Positions 6,385-16,198 of a stretch of DNA of 64,000 bases are shown piece after piece (the stretch's first letter is position 1; the number at the start of each line of letters is the position of its first letter). Both the position numbers and the translations under genes were made by a program. The stretch is from Sporomusa acidovorans. Its GTDB lineage: Bacteria; Bacillota; Negativicutes; Sporomusales; Sporomusaceae. Below the pieces are notes generated by a model that searched no databases, was not told the origin of the DNA, and saw only the letters and a program-made list of their open reading frames with translations. Location: assembly GCF_002257695.2 (NCBI RefSeq), contig NZ_CP155571.1. One strand, written 5' to 3'.

Positions 6385-8658
6385 TTATTTTTTCGGTACT
6401 CGGGGCTTTTTAGGCTTGGTACTGGTTGTTGATTTTTTCTTAGGTTTAACTGTCGGCATTTTACTGGTGCTGCGTTTGGTGCCTGATTTGCCGCGTTTTT
6501 TATCAGAGGACCGTCCATCCACCGCCCGCAGCGGTTTATAGTCTGTTGACAATACGTAGTCAATGGTACGGTCTGCCGGATTTACTTTGGCAACAATAAC
6601 TTTAACCGTATTGCCCAGGCGGTAAATATTGCTTGTCCGTTCGCCGATTAAGGCATATTGCTCCTCAACATAATGATAGTAGTCATCATCCAGGCTGGAT
6701 ATGTGCACCAACCCTTCGATGCCATTGGTAATTTCGACAAAGAAGCCAAAGGCCGTAACGCCGCTGATAATGCCGTCGAACTCCTCGCCAACGAACTGGG
6801 CCATATACTCAACCTTTTTCAAGTCAACAGTTGCCCGCTCGGCTTCAGCCGCCGCCCGTTCCCGCTCGGAAGAATGCAGGGCAATTTCCGGCAGCATCAC
6901 CGATAACTTTTGCCGGCGCTTGGCTGAGATATCGCCGGTGGAAAAAGTTTCACGAATCAAGCGGTGAACGATTAAATCCGGATAACGCCTGATAGGTGAG
7001 GTAAAATGTGTGTAATAGGTGGCGGCCAAACCGAAATGTCCCAGGTTTTCGGAATCATAACGGGCTTGCTTGAGCGAGCGCAGCATCACCGTACTGATGA
7101 TACGCTCTTCCGGGCGTCCGGCTATCTTGCTCAGCACCCGCTGCAGAGCCATGGGCTGAATCTCGTGCGTTTTGGGCAAATGCTGGCCGAAGTTCCCCAA
7201 CAATACATTCAGCCTGGCCATTTTTTCTTCATCAGGCTCTTCATGAACCCGGAACATGGAAGGTATGTCCAGCCAGTGCATGTGCTCGGCCACTGTTTCA
7301 TTGGCAACCAGCATAAATTCTTCAATAATTGATTCGGCAATACTGCGTATTCGTTTTTCAATAGCAACCGGCCGCCCCGCATCATCCAATTTCACCTTTA
7401 TTTCCGGGAAATCGAAATCAATGGCCCCGCGACGCATGCGCCGGTCCCGCAAAATGCGGCACAGCCGCTCCATTTCTTCCAAAGGACCAACCAAATCCGC
7501 ATATTTTTCCCGCAATTCCAGATCATGATCGGCAACAATTTTTCGCACAATCGTATAGGTAAGCCGTTTTTTTACCCGGATAACACTGGGAAAAATTTCA
7601 TAATTTAAGATTTGTCCGCGCCCGTCAATCTCCATCTGTGCCGATAAGGCCAGCCGGTCCTCACCGGCATTTAAACTACAAATTCCATTTGACAAGCGGG
7701 GCGGCAGCATGGGAATTACCCGGTCAACCAAATACACACTGGTGCCACGGGTTCTGGCCTCATTATCCAGCGGTGTGTTTTCCCGTACATAGTGGCTCAC
7801 ATCCGCAATATGCACACTGAGAAGATGACGGCCGTTTTTTAAACGTTCGACATAAACGGCATCATCCAAATCTTTGGCATCATCACCGTCAATGGTAACA
7901 ACATTGAGTTCTCTCAGGTCCCGCCGGTTCAGTAATTCTTCCGGACTAATGGCTGTAGGAACACGCGCGGCCGCCTGCTCAACCTCAGACGGGAACTCGG
8001 TAGGCAGGTTATGGTTCTTGATAATCGATAAAATTTCAATGCCAGGATCGCCCTGTTGGCCCAATACTTCAAGGATACGGCCTTCGGCGCTTTTTTGTTT
8101 TCGCGGCCATTCCACAATTTCTACGACAACCTTAGCACCTGTTTTGGCACCGTTAAATTCATCTTTAGGGATAAAAATATCCCGGCCGATCCGGCGGTCG
8201 TCAGGTAAAACAAAACCGAAGTTGCGGCTGGCTTCAAAGGTTCCCACAACCTTGCTGTTAGCCCGGGTGACGATACGGATAATCTCTCCTTCGACTGCCT
8301 TACCGGAAATATGCCGTTTATGCATGCGGGCCACCACCCGGTCGCCGTGCATCGCGCCGCCAATCGCATCAGGCGGTATAAAGACATCTTCCAATTGCTG
8401 GTCTTCAGGCAAAATAAAACCAAAACCTTTAGCGGTTGCGGAAAATTTTCCGACAACCAGGTTCATACGGTCCGGTATTCCATATTTTCCGTAGCGGGTG
8501 CGAATAACAGCCGCCTCCTCCTCCAGCTTGTCCAATACCTGCCAAAAATCCTCCAGTTCTTTGCCGCGCAGGCCCATATCGGCAGCCAGATCTTCAGCAG
8601 TAAGCGGTTTATAGGCTTCTTCCCGCATAAAATTCAGTATCCGGTCAGGCAAATCCAT
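6385..8658 (-). CDS. rnr: Ribonuclease R
   Basis: The 757-residue 3'-5' exoribonuclease degrades structured RNA and, in the trans-translation pathway, the defective mRNA. Domains in order are an N-terminal helix-turn-helix-like region, two cold-shock domains, the RNB catalytic domain (with DGDDAKDLDDAVYVE, where the Asp cluster binds metal), an S1 domain near the end (FVGEEFDGIISGVTAFGFFVEI) and a Lys/Ser/Thr-rich basic tail. The ATG at 8658 has AAAGGAG upstream and starts 2 bases after the thioesterase stop, suggesting translational coupling. Confidence 0.97.
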   Translation of the reverse strand: MDLPDRILNFMREEAYKPLTAEDLAADMGLRGKELEDFWQVLDKLEEEAAVIRTRYGKYGIPDRMNLVVGKFSATAKGFGFILPEDQQLEDVFIPPDAIGGAMHGDRVVARMHKRHISGKAVEGEIIRIVTRANSKVVGTFEASRNFGFVLPDDRRIGRDIFIPKDEFNGAKTGAKVVVEIVEWPRKQKSAEGRILEVLGQQGDPGIEILSIIKNHNLPTEFPSEVEQAAARVPTAISPEELLNRRDLRELNVVTIDGDDAKDLDDAVYVERLKNGRHLLSVHIADVSHYVRENTPLDNEARTRGTSVYLVDRVIPMLPPRLSNGICSLNAGEDRLALSAQMEIDGRGQILNYEIFPSVIRVKKRLTYTIVRKIVADHDLELREKYADLVGPLEEMERLCRILRDRRMRRGAIDFDFPEIKVKLDDAGRPVAIEKRIRSIAESIIEEFMLVANETVAEHMHWLDIPSMFRVHEEPDEEKMARLNVLLGNFGQHLPKTHEIQPMALQRVLSKIAGRPEERIISTVMLRSLKQARYDSENLGHFGLAATYYTHFTSPIRRYPDLIVHRLIRETFSTGDISAKRRQKLSVMLPEIALHSSERERAAAEAERATVDLKKVEYMAQFVGEEFDGIISGVTAFGFFVEITNGIEGLVHISSLDDDYYHYVEEQYALIGERTSNIYRLGNTVKVIVAKVNPADRTIDYVLSTDYKPLRAVDGRSSDKKRGKSGTKRSTSKMPTVKPKKKSTTSTKPKKPRVPKK

Positions 8659-8660
8659 AG

Positions 8661-9053
8661 TTATTCATCTCCTTTTAAGGCAATGATTGCCTTTCCCTCC
8701 GCCGTCACAGTTCCGTCCGGCAGAGTAACTTTTCCGGCCATTTCCACCATTTTTCCCCGTTGACCGGTAATCCAGCCGCTGATGGCTAACTCTTGTCCAA
8801 TCGGGGTTGGCTGACGATAGCGCACTTCCAGCTTGGCGGTAACGGCCGTTAAGCCTTTGGCATATAAGTAGCGCGCCATTACTTCATCTAAAAGCGTACT
8901 GATCAAACCGCCGTGCATAATACCATCATAGCCCTGATGTTCAGGTCCTGGTATAAAACTTGTCTTGTAACTATTATTCTCTTCCTGAAAACGTAGTTTT
9001 AAACCAATAGGATTACAGGGACCACAAGCAAAACACCACTGATTCTCACTCAT
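8661..9053 (-). CDS. PaaI-like hotdog-fold thioesterase
   Basis: The 130-residue protein matches single-domain hotdog thioesterases. HGGLISTLLDEVMARY is the conserved helix motif, with the catalytic Asp/Glu region, followed by LEVRYRQPTPIG. The N-terminus has CFACGPCNPIGLKL, common in this subgroup. It probably hydrolyses an acyl-CoA, identity unknown. Its ATG overlaps the stop of the upstream esterase by 8 bases and its stop lies 2 bases before rnr, so the three are likely one transcript. Confidence 0.85.
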   Translation of the reverse strand: MSENQWCFACGPCNPIGLKLRFQEENNSYKTSFIPGPEHQGYDGIMHGGLISTLLDEVMARYLYAKGLTAVTAKLEVRYRQPTPIGQELAISGWITGQRGKMVEMAGKVTLPDGTVTAEGKAIIALKGDE

Positions 9054-9807
9054 TTAGAGCACCTCTTTTTTCATCGCCTGCCAAAAAACGGCCAAGTTCC
9101 TGAAATACATACTCACGCTCGGTATCCAGCGTAACAATATGGCCTGATTTTTGCAGCCACAACAATTTTTTGTCCGTACTTCCCAGCTTATTATATATAT
9201 ATTGCGCACTCACCGGCTCCACCGTATGCTCCTTTTTGGATTGAACCACAAGGGTGGGCACGGTTATGAAGGGCAAAAGTGCGTCAACGTGCCGGATAAG
9301 CTTGAGCAGACTATTTAAGCTGTTAAGCGGTGTCCGCTCATAGTTGATAGAATACTGTTCAGCCACATTCGGCAAACGCTTGCGCTTTTTGGCTACATAA
9401 TTGGTAAACACCCGGTAAAACGGCAGCAAAGGCAGCCGTTTATTCGCGATATAAATAGGAGCACTCAATACAGCCAGTTTACTCACCGGATATTCACTGG
9501 CCAGTTTAAGGACTAACAGACCGCCCATCGACAAGCCAACTGCGGCTATGTTGCTGCAAGAGCTGCGTAATACATGATACCCATCCTCAACGCTGCTATA
9601 CCAATGCGGCCAAATAGTTTTCGCCATATCTTCCGGCGTTGTCCCATGGCCTGACAGCCGCGGCGCAAAAATCGTATATCCTAAATGATTCAAATATTCT
9701 CCTGCCAGACGCATTTCTGACGGAGCCCCGGTAAAACCATGGACTAACAGTATTCCGGTTTTACCACCTGGCAAATAAAATGGCTCGGCGCCCGGAATGA
9801 TAGCCAA
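9046..9807 (-). CDS. Alpha/beta-hydrolase, carboxylesterase Est30/YvaK type
   Basis: The 253-residue protein has an alpha/beta-hydrolase fold: HGFTGAPSEM (oxyanion loop), GLSMGG (nucleophile Ser in GxSxG), a late Asp region (VQSKKEHTVEP) and a catalytic His near the end (SGHIVTLDTE). It resembles Bacillus YvaK and Geobacillus Est30, whose genes also lie between secG and rnr. The start is TTG 9807 with GGGGAG upstream. The physiological substrate is unknown. Confidence 0.9.
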   Translation of the reverse strand: MAIIPGAEPFYLPGGKTGILLVHGFTGAPSEMRLAGEYLNHLGYTIFAPRLSGHGTTPEDMAKTIWPHWYSSVEDGYHVLRSSCSNIAAVGLSMGGLLVLKLASEYPVSKLAVLSAPIYIANKRLPLLPFYRVFTNYVAKKRKRLPNVAEQYSINYERTPLNSLNSLLKLIRHVDALLPFITVPTLVVQSKKEHTVEPVSAQYIYNKLGSTDKKLLWLQKSGHIVTLDTEREYVFQELGRFLAGDEKRGALNE

Positions 9808-9923
9808 ATAAAACTCCCCTTTATTCTTAGTATTTTTCTAAATATAGTTGTATATATGATTCATCATTATTATACCATTATCTGCCACGTAAGGGAAATA
9901 TAGAGGAAGGCTCTGAAAATAGA

Positions 9924-9956
9924 AAGACGCCAGGCTTAATAAAAGCTTGGCGTCTT
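9924..9956 (-). terminator. Terminator after hppA
   Basis: AAGACGCCAGGCTT (9924-9937) pairs with AAGCTTGGCGTCTT (9943-9956) with one G-U pair. It sits 13 bases beyond the hppA stop, with TTTCTATTTT following on the minus strand. Confidence 0.7.
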
Positions 9957-9968
9957 GTTTATTACCTT

Positions 9969-11975
9969 TTACATGAAGAGAAGCGGCGCGATAATCAGTG
10001 AAATCGTACCGGCAACTTTAATGAGCGGGTTCATGGCCGGTCCGGAAGTGTCCTTAAACGGGTCACCAACGGTGTCGCCAATAACAGCAGCAGCATGAGT
10101 TGGCGTGCCTTTGCCGCCGTACTTGCCGGTTTCAATCCATTTTTTCGCATTATCCCAAGCGCCGCCGGCGTTGGACATGAATAGGGCCAACAGCACACCG
10201 GCTGCTGTCGCACCGGCCAGGAAGCCGGCTAATGCTTTCGCACCAAGAACAAAACCAACAAGAATCGGTGAGCCTACAGCAAAAATGCCAGGCAGAATCA
10301 TTTCACGGATAGCAGCTTTCGTGCTGATATCAACGCAGCTGGCATAATCAGGACGGCCTGTGCCTTCCATAATGCCAGGAATTTCCCGGAACTGACGGCG
10401 AACTTCGCCAATCATTTCAAAGGCGGCCTTGCCAACCGCTTCCATGGTAAATGCACAAACAAGGAACGGCAGAGTTGCTCCTAAGAAGATACCAATAATG
10501 ACAGTTGGCTCGGTCAGATTAATTACCAAATGTCCGTTGACTAATAAGCCGGATAATTTAGGATTCTTGGCAATTTCTTCGCCAAATGCGGTGAACAGCG
10601 CTAGTGCCGTCAGAGCAGCGGAACCAATGGCAAACCCCTTGGCAATCGCTGCGGTTGTGTTACCGACAGAATCCAATTTATCTGTAGTTTTACGAATCTC
10701 AGGACCAAGTTCGGCCATCTCGGCAATACCACCGGCATTGTCGGCTACGGGGCCAAAAGAGTCAACGGCAACAATCATGCCCGCTGTACAAAGCATACCC
10801 ATAGCGGCCATGGCAATACCATAAATACCAGCCTGCCCATAAGCAACGGCAATGGCAAGAGCAAATACAATCATCGGAAATGCAGTACTTCTCAGGCCAC
10901 AAGCAATACCGGCAATGACGTTGGTGGCCGGGCCTGTTTGCGAGGAATCAGCAATATGCTGGGTAGGCGGCTTACTGCTGGAAGTATAGTATTCGGTAAT
11001 CATACCTACAAGTACGTTAACTGCTAAACCACAAACAACAGCAATCGTGATGCCAACCGCTTTGCCAGGGAACATCGCACTGGCAATCACGTAAGTGGCA
11101 ACAGCCACAAGAATATTGGTTCCCCATATTCCTCTGTTTAAGGCAGCCTGGGGATCTCCGTCCTCACTGGTACGAACAAAGAAAGTACTGACAATGGAAG
11201 CAAAAATACCGGCCGCACCAATTACCAGCGGAAACAGCACACCATTAATATCACCTTTAAATACGGTCTGGCCAATCAGCATAGCGGCAATCGCGGTTGC
11301 GGCATAAGATTCGAACAAGTCGGCTCCCATACCGGCGGTATCACCGACATTATCGCCGACATTGTCGGCAATAACGGCCGGGTTACGAGGATCATCCTCG
11401 GGGATTCCGGCTTCAACCTTACCAACAAGGTCGGCGCCAACGTCAGCCGCCTTGGTAAAAATGCCGCCGCCGACACGGGCAAAGAACGCAATGGCGCTGG
11501 CGCCAAAAGCAAAGCTGTTAATAACAACAGGATCCCTAAAGATTATGTATAAACTGGATACACCTAAAAGTCCAAGACCGGCAACCGACATACCCATAAC
11601 AGCACCGGCACGGAAAGAGACATTCAGCGCTTTGTTAAGGCTGTGACGGGCAGCTTCCGTCGTACGGGCATTCGATTTGGTGGTCGAAGTCATGCCGACA
11701 TAGCCGGCAATCGCGGAGCAAATCGCACCTACGAGAAAGGATACTGCCAATTTGTAACCATCTACATAAAAGAGAATAAGAAAAATGACGATGGTAAATG
11801 GAATCAATGTTTTGTATTGACGGTTAAGAAAGGCCATAGCCCCTTCAAAAATTGCCTGTGAAATCTCTTGCATTTTTTGGTTGCCCGCGCTTTCTCTCAG
11901 CACACTAGCCATCAAGTATGCGGCAAAAGCCAGCGCCACAATACCTGCGAGCGGAGCAATGTACAATAAATCCAT
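9969..11975 (-). CDS. hppA: Membrane-bound proton- or sodium-pumping pyrophosphatase
   Basis: The 668-residue protein hydrolyses pyrophosphate and pumps H+ or Na+ across the membrane. It has about 16 membrane helices and the signature DVGADLVGKVEAGIPEDD plus NPAVIADNVGDNVGD. The segment GNTTAAIAKG carries Ala at the site that is Lys in K+-independent enzymes, so it should be the K+-dependent type; whether H+ or Na+ is moved cannot be read reliably. AGGAGGAAAG precedes the ATG. The gene recycles the energy of biosynthetic pyrophosphate, useful in an anaerobe. Confidence 0.96.
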   Translation of the reverse strand: MDLLYIAPLAGIVALAFAAYLMASVLRESAGNQKMQEISQAIFEGAMAFLNRQYKTLIPFTIVIFLILFYVDGYKLAVSFLVGAICSAIAGYVGMTSTTKSNARTTEAARHSLNKALNVSFRAGAVMGMSVAGLGLLGVSSLYIIFRDPVVINSFAFGASAIAFFARVGGGIFTKAADVGADLVGKVEAGIPEDDPRNPAVIADNVGDNVGDTAGMGADLFESYAATAIAAMLIGQTVFKGDINGVLFPLVIGAAGIFASIVSTFFVRTSEDGDPQAALNRGIWGTNILVAVATYVIASAMFPGKAVGITIAVVCGLAVNVLVGMITEYYTSSSKPPTQHIADSSQTGPATNVIAGIACGLRSTAFPMIVFALAIAVAYGQAGIYGIAMAAMGMLCTAGMIVAVDSFGPVADNAGGIAEMAELGPEIRKTTDKLDSVGNTTAAIAKGFAIGSAALTALALFTAFGEEIAKNPKLSGLLVNGHLVINLTEPTVIIGIFLGATLPFLVCAFTMEAVGKAAFEMIGEVRRQFREIPGIMEGTGRPDYASCVDISTKAAIREMILPGIFAVGSPILVGFVLGAKALAGFLAGATAAGVLLALFMSNAGGAWDNAKKWIETGKYGGKGTPTHAAAVIGDTVGDPFKDTSGPAMNPLIKVAGTISLIIAPLLFM

Positions 11976-12058
11976 TATTTAACTTTCCTCCTTTTACCTA
12001 AAACCCTAAAAACACCTCAATCTGCCGAAGTGATTCCAGCCATTGAGATTAAGTCACC

Positions 12059-12289
12059 CTACTGCATCAATTTAACCAAAACCATTGTTACGAAACCGAA
12101 CAATGCAGCTATGACAATTGTTGCTTTGGCCAAAAATCCGTCAAGCCCTTTAGCTTTGCCGCCAAAAAAGGATTCGGCGCCCCCGGCGATTGAACCTGAC
12201 AAACCGGCACTTTTACCTGACTGCATTACGACTACCACAATTAGCGCAATGGAAAGTACACCCTCCAAAATCATCAGTCCTGTTACCAC
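12059..12289 (-). CDS. secG: Preprotein translocase subunit SecG
   Basis: The 76-residue protein has two membrane helices separated by a glycine-rich loop (QSGKSAGLSGSIAGGAESFFGG), as in SecG, an accessory of the SecYEG channel. The start is GTG 12289 with GGAGGTGTT upstream. Order secG-(hppA)-esterase-rnr-smpB-ssrA resembles Bacillus, with hppA inserted. Confidence 0.95.
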   Translation of the reverse strand: MVTGLMILEGVLSIALIVVVVMQSGKSAGLSGSIAGGAESFFGGKAKGLDGFLAKATIVIAALFGFVTMVLVKLMQ

Positions 12290-12357
12290 TTCTTAACACC
12301 TCCCATGACTGATACCGTTATCCTTGCTGCAGTCTTATGCTGCCAAGGCATAACAAT

Positions 12358-12386
12358 ATTTTAGCATACTTAAATGATACTGACAA
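12358..12386 (-). promoter_or_regulatory. Probable secG promoter
   Basis: On the minus strand TTGTCA (12386-12381) and TAAAAT (12363-12358) are separated by 17 bases, about 70 bases before the secG start. Confidence 0.65.
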
Positions 12387-12443
12387 TTTATTTAGTCGAT
12401 ATTTTCACATATGTTAACCATATTTTTCCCAATTCATAAAAAA

Positions 12444-12474
12444 AATAAACAGCCGTGTCAGCCGGCTGTTTATT
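12444..12474 (-). terminator. Terminator after the eno/zinc-ribbon genes
   Basis: AATAAACAGCCG (12444-12455) pairs perfectly with CGGCTGTTTATT (12463-12474). On the minus strand it is followed by TTTTTTT. It closes the glycolytic transcription unit. Confidence 0.85.
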
Positions 12475-12485
12475 GACCACAGAGG

Positions 12486-12722
12486 TTACGCCTTATCGGA
12501 GGGTTGTACCGGTTGGGGATGATCCACATAGGCATTCACATTGACTACATGCGTATTCATACGGCTGGTGCAGCCAAACCGGCCTTCCTGCTGCTGAATG
12601 ACTTCCAGGTTGGAACTGCCGCAGTGATCACAGACAACTTTGTTTGCACATTCCAGCAAGTCTTCCTCACACTCGTACAAGTAGCCGCAGTCACCGCATC
12701 TGAGAAAATATCCCTTCGGCAT
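12486..12722 (-). CDS. Small zinc-ribbon protein of unknown role
   Basis: The 78-residue protein has two CxxC pairs (RCGDCGYL and VCDHCGSS) spaced like a zinc ribbon, resembling FmdB-type regulators but with a distinct acidic segment between. The C-terminal part is polar and proline rich. GGAGGTGAACG precedes the ATG. It follows eno by 28 bases and shares its terminator, so it is probably cotranscribed. No function can be assigned. Confidence 0.75.
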   Translation of the reverse strand: MPKGYFLRCGDCGYLYECEEDLLECANKVVCDHCGSSNLEVIQQQEGRFGCTSRMNTHVVNVNAYVDHPQPVQPSDKA

Positions 12723-12750
12723 TTTTCGTTCACCTCCTCTCGGCGCGAAC

Positions 12751-14037
12751 TTATCTTAAATTGTAGAAAACCTTATAGCCGCGGTATTGAGCCAGATCGC
12801 CGAGCTGCTCTTCAATACGGAGCAACTGGTTGTATTTGGCCACACGGTCGGTCCGGGCCGGTGCACCGGTCTTGATCTGGCCGGCATTCACGGCTACGGC
12901 AATATCGGCAATGGTCGCATCTTCGGTTTCGCCGGAACGATGTGAAATTACACAGGTATAACCGGCCCGTTTTGCCATTTCGATCGTATCAAAGGTTTCG
13001 GTCAAAGTACCGATTTGGTTGACTTTGACCAGGATGGAATTTGCTGTTTTCGCCACAATCCCCTGGCTTAACCGTTCTACATTGGTAACAAACAGATCGT
13101 CGCCCACCAGTTGAATTTTGCCGCTTAACCGTTCCGTCAAAAGCTTCCAGCCATCCCAGTCGTCTTCCGACATACCGTCTTCAATGGAAATAATCGGGTA
13201 TTTGTCAACTAACTGACTATAGTATTCCACCATTTCGGCCGAAGTTTTCACAACACCTTCGCCGGCGAGCTGGTATTTTCCGTCTTTAAATAATTCGGTT
13301 GCAGCCACATCCAGGCCAAGCATAACCTGCTCACCCGGTTTGTAGCCTGCTTTTTCAATAGCTTCGATAATAACTTTCAACGCTTCTTCATTAGAAGCTA
13401 AATTGGGTGCAAAACCGCCTTCATCGCCAACTGCTGTCGCTAAATTACGGCCGGCAAGCACTTTTTTAAGATTATGATAAATTTCCGACCCCATTCGCAG
13501 AGCTTCGGCAAAACTTTCCGCGCCCACCGGCAGAACCATGAATTCCTGAATATCCACATTGTTGTCGGCATGTTTGCCACCATTTAAGATATTCATCATG
13601 GGGACAGGCAATTCTTTGGCATTGGCGCCGCCTAAATATTGATACAAGGTCATATCGAGAGAAGATGCCGCCGCTTTAGCCACTGCCATCGAAACACCGA
13701 GAATGGCATTTGCCCCTAATTTGGCTTTGTTCGGGGTGCCGTCAAGTTCAATCAGCGCCCTGTCGATGCCGATTTGGTCAAGAGCGTCCATACCGACAAT
13801 TTCCGGCGTAATAATTTCATTCACATTTTCCACAGCCTTAAGTACGCCTTTTCCCAGATAACGGCTTTTGTCACCGTCGCGAAGCTCTACGGCCTCATAG
13901 GCGCCGGTCGAGGCACCGGACGGGACAGCCGCGCGTCCCAGCGTACCGTCTTCCAACAGTACATCCACTTCAATAGTAGGGTTGCCGCGAGAATCTAAAA
14001 TCTCTCTGGCTAAAATATCGACAATCGTTGTAGACAT
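12751..14037 (-). CDS. eno: Enolase
   Basis: The 428-residue enzyme converts 2-phosphoglycerate to phosphoenolpyruvate. Metal and substrate motifs are present: SGASTGAYEAVELRDGD, the metal Asp/Glu set (GLDVAATELF, SIEDGMSEDDWDGW, VGDDLFVTN) and the catalytic Lys region KVNQIGTLTET followed by SHRSGETED. The start at 14037 (MSTTIVDI) has GGGGGGAATT upstream; a longer frame adds 16 residues. It belongs to the glycolytic operon but is now cut off from gpmI by an IS1182-type element and a palindromic repeat. Confidence 0.97.
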   Translation of the reverse strand: MSTTIVDILAREILDSRGNPTIEVDVLLEDGTLGRAAVPSGASTGAYEAVELRDGDKSRYLGKGVLKAVENVNEIITPEIVGMDALDQIGIDRALIELDGTPNKAKLGANAILGVSMAVAKAAASSLDMTLYQYLGGANAKELPVPMMNILNGGKHADNNVDIQEFMVLPVGAESFAEALRMGSEIYHNLKKVLAGRNLATAVGDEGGFAPNLASNEEALKVIIEAIEKAGYKPGEQVMLGLDVAATELFKDGKYQLAGEGVVKTSAEMVEYYSQLVDKYPIISIEDGMSEDDWDGWKLLTERLSGKIQLVGDDLFVTNVERLSQGIVAKTANSILVKVNQIGTLTETFDTIEMAKRAGYTCVISHRSGETEDATIADIAVAVNAGQIKTGAPARTDRVAKYNQLLRIEEQLGDLAQYRGYKVFYNLR

Positions 14038-14056
14038 AAGAATTCCCCCCAAATAA

Positions 14057-14085
14057 ATTTTATTATTCTTGCCATCCATGTGCAA
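14057..14085 (-). promoter_or_regulatory. Possible eno-proximal promoter
   Basis: On the minus strand TTGCAC (14085-14080) and TAAAAT (14062-14057) are 17 bases apart. Transcription would start almost at the eno ribosome binding site, giving a very short leader. The -35 box abuts the palindromic repeat at 14087, so the junction may have created or moved it. Confidence 0.4.
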
Positions 14086-14086
14086 C

Positions 14087-14209
14087 TGCTAAAAATTTTT
14101 TGCAGGCGGGCGGCGTGTTGGCAAAAGCGGAAGTCAAACGCCAGTGGTGGAGCGTTGTCAATACGCCGCCCGCCTGCGCCTGCAAGCTTCTTTAATGCGG
14201 AATATATAG
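14087..14209. repeat. Palindromic repeat family A, copy A1
   Basis: The left end CTGCTAAAAATTTTTTGCAG and right end CTGCAAGCTTCTTTAATGCG match copies at 32586 and 40197. The inner GCAGGCGGGCGGCGT is repeated inverted (ACGCCGCCCGCCTGC), so the unit can fold into a long hairpin. It lacks coding capacity. Confidence 0.7.
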
Positions 14210-14301
14210 CATCCAATGATTCTACTGCGAAAACTCCCCCTGCACAGGGGTATCAGTTGCCGAGAGAAAATGACCTAAAGCCCTTATGAAATAAGGTTTT
14301 G

Positions 14302-16198
14302 TAGGTATTGCGAACAGGGATTTTCTGCTTGAAGTCGAATATTATTATTATAAACATAACGATATTTGAAAGTGAGCGAATATAAATGTTTCGCAAAAAT
14401 AATTCACACCTTCAGGAACGCTTGTTTGATGACTTCCAGCATTTACACCCCAGTCAACAAAAACGCTTAATGGCCAGTTGGGCTCCCATATTTTACGAAC
14501 ACGTTTTCAGCCAGATTGATGAAGCACCCTTTGCACCGTTATACTCTGCCGATAATGGCCGTCCTAACTTCCCAATCAATATCCTGCTATCGCTCGAATT
14601 TTATAAGCATTGGCAGGACTTAACGGATGAGCAACTGCTGGAACAAGCTTCTTTCAACTACCAGGTGATGTATGCTATTGGCCTTCGTAACCTTGGAGAG
14701 GAATACGTCGCGCCACGGACCCTGTATGATTTTCGGTCGAGAGTGCATCGTCATATGCTAGACAATCCTGAATCCGGCGATTTGATTTTCGGACAGTTTA
14801 ACAACTTGACTACCCACTTTATTGAAGAAACCGGAGCAAAAACAGATGAACAACGCACGGATTCCTCTTTTGTTACGGCCAATATCCAGAGAATGTACCG
14901 CATTGGACTGATTTTTGACGTATTGTTTCATGCAATCGAAAGTTGCCCTGAGACGTTTCTTACTGATGAACTAAAGGAAGTCTTGAAGCCGACATTTAAA
15001 ACCAATGTTCTTTATCGAACCAGGCCGAGCACGGCGCAAGAACGGATAGAGAGTTTGCTCAACTTGGGACAGCAACTACTGGACATCAAAAAAGCTAACC
15101 AGGAGATTGCCGACTGCAAAACATTTGATCTATTGGAGCGTCTTTTAAAGGAGCAGGGAATCTGGAACGAAGAACAGCAAAAATGGGACGCCAAGCTAAG
15201 CAAAAACATTTCGCCGGATTCACTGCAATCCGCCCATGATCCTGATGCAACTTATCGCCATAAGGGAAACAGGGACTCTGTCGGGTATGTAGCCAATATA
15301 ACCGAAACATGCAGTAAAGAAAATCAAGCGCAGTTTGTTACCGACTATACAATCGAACCGAATACGACTACTGACGTTGATATGCTCAACGACCGTTTAC
15401 CAGATATCAAGAAGCGCACGGGCGTGGAAAAAATGTATACCGACGGTGGCTATTATAGCGAAACAGTAGATCAAACTGCTAAACAAACTGAAGTTGAAAT
15501 GCTCTATAGTTCTCTGACCGGTAAAGAGCCAAACCCAGACAGAATACCCTATACCGCGTTTGAAATAGAGGACCGTCAAATTATCAAAGCGTGCCCAGAA
15601 CAATATAAGGCACAACGCGCTACATTCAACGAAAAAGATAAAACCCTTAGCGCTCATTTTGATTTAGAAACCTGCCGCAATTGCCCCCACCTTGAACAAT
15701 GTCCTGTAAAGCTGCAAAAGAAGGATGCTGTTGTTCGGGTCAGTCAAAAAACAATTTTAGCCGATGAAACGAGACAAAAACTAGCAAACGGCGGACAACA
15801 AGAAAATACGAGCCGGCGGACGGCCATCGAAGGTACCAACTCTGCTCTAAAGCGCAGTCAAGGACTTGGCAAACTAGCAGTTCGTGGTAAGCATAAGGTC
15901 AGCGCTGTAGTTGGTCTCAAAATAATCGGGCATAATTTCCAGCAATTCATTACCTATCTAGCCAGAAAAACCAAGGAAACAATCAAGCAGGTAGCTACGT
16001 CATTTCCTACAACACCACCTCAAGGGGTTAGTCTGTCCTTTTAACAGACGAGTAATAATTAGATCATTAATTTTAGGGGTAAGTAGCTTGGAGATGCAGC
16101 GACATATATACGTAATAGGAAAAGATGTGGCTGTAGCCGATTTAAAATTTACAGCAACAGTGATAACAAGGTCATAAATTAACTTTTCGCAGTACAAT
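14302..16198 (+). mobile_element. IS1182-type insertion sequence (approximate ends)
   Basis: The transposase gene is flanked by imperfect inverted repeats GTATTGCGAACAG (14305-14317) and, inverted, GTACTGCGAAAAG (16195-16183), matching at 11 of 13. True ends are within a few bases of these. No clear target duplication is visible, but the left end lies beside the palindrome CCTTATGAAATAAGG, and palindromic targets are known for this family. It sits between gpmI and eno. Confidence 0.7.
14386..16044 (+). CDS. IS1182-family transposase
   Basis: The 552-residue protein has the N-terminal DUF772 region (FPINILLSLEFYKHWQDLTDEQLLEQ), a DDE core (TDEQRTDSSFVTANIQ; TDGGYYSE; a late Glu in RRTAIEGTNSALKRSQGLGK) and a Cys cluster CRNCPHLEQC typical of IS1182. 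The frame is complete. It is on the opposite strand to the glycolytic genes around it. Catalytic residue assignments are by motif similarity. Confidence 0.92.
   Translation: MFRKNNSHLQERLFDDFQHLHPSQQKRLMASWAPIFYEHVFSQIDEAPFAPLYSADNGRPNFPINILLSLEFYKHWQDLTDEQLLEQASFNYQVMYAIGLRNLGEEYVAPRTLYDFRSRVHRHMLDNPESGDLIFGQFNNLTTHFIEETGAKTDEQRTDSSFVTANIQRMYRIGLIFDVLFHAIESCPETFLTDELKEVLKPTFKTNVLYRTRPSTAQERIESLLNLGQQLLDIKKANQEIADCKTFDLLERLLKEQGIWNEEQQKWDAKLSKNISPDSLQSAHDPDATYRHKGNRDSVGYVANITETCSKENQAQFVTDYTIEPNTTTDVDMLNDRLPDIKKRTGVEKMYTDGGYYSETVDQTAKQTEVEMLYSSLTGKEPNPDRIPYTAFEIEDRQIIKACPEQYKAQRATFNEKDKTLSAHFDLETCRNCPHLEQCPVKLQKKDAVVRVSQKTILADETRQKLANGGQQENTSRRTAIEGTNSALKRSQGLGKLAVRGKHKVSAVVGLKIIGHNFQQFITYLARKTKETIKQVATSFPTTPPQGVSLSF

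Noticed and set aside
10105..11527. Several long opposite-strand and shifted frames across hppA
   Set aside because: They are by-products of the GC-rich, Gly/Ala-rich hppA gene and lack ribosome sites and conserved features.
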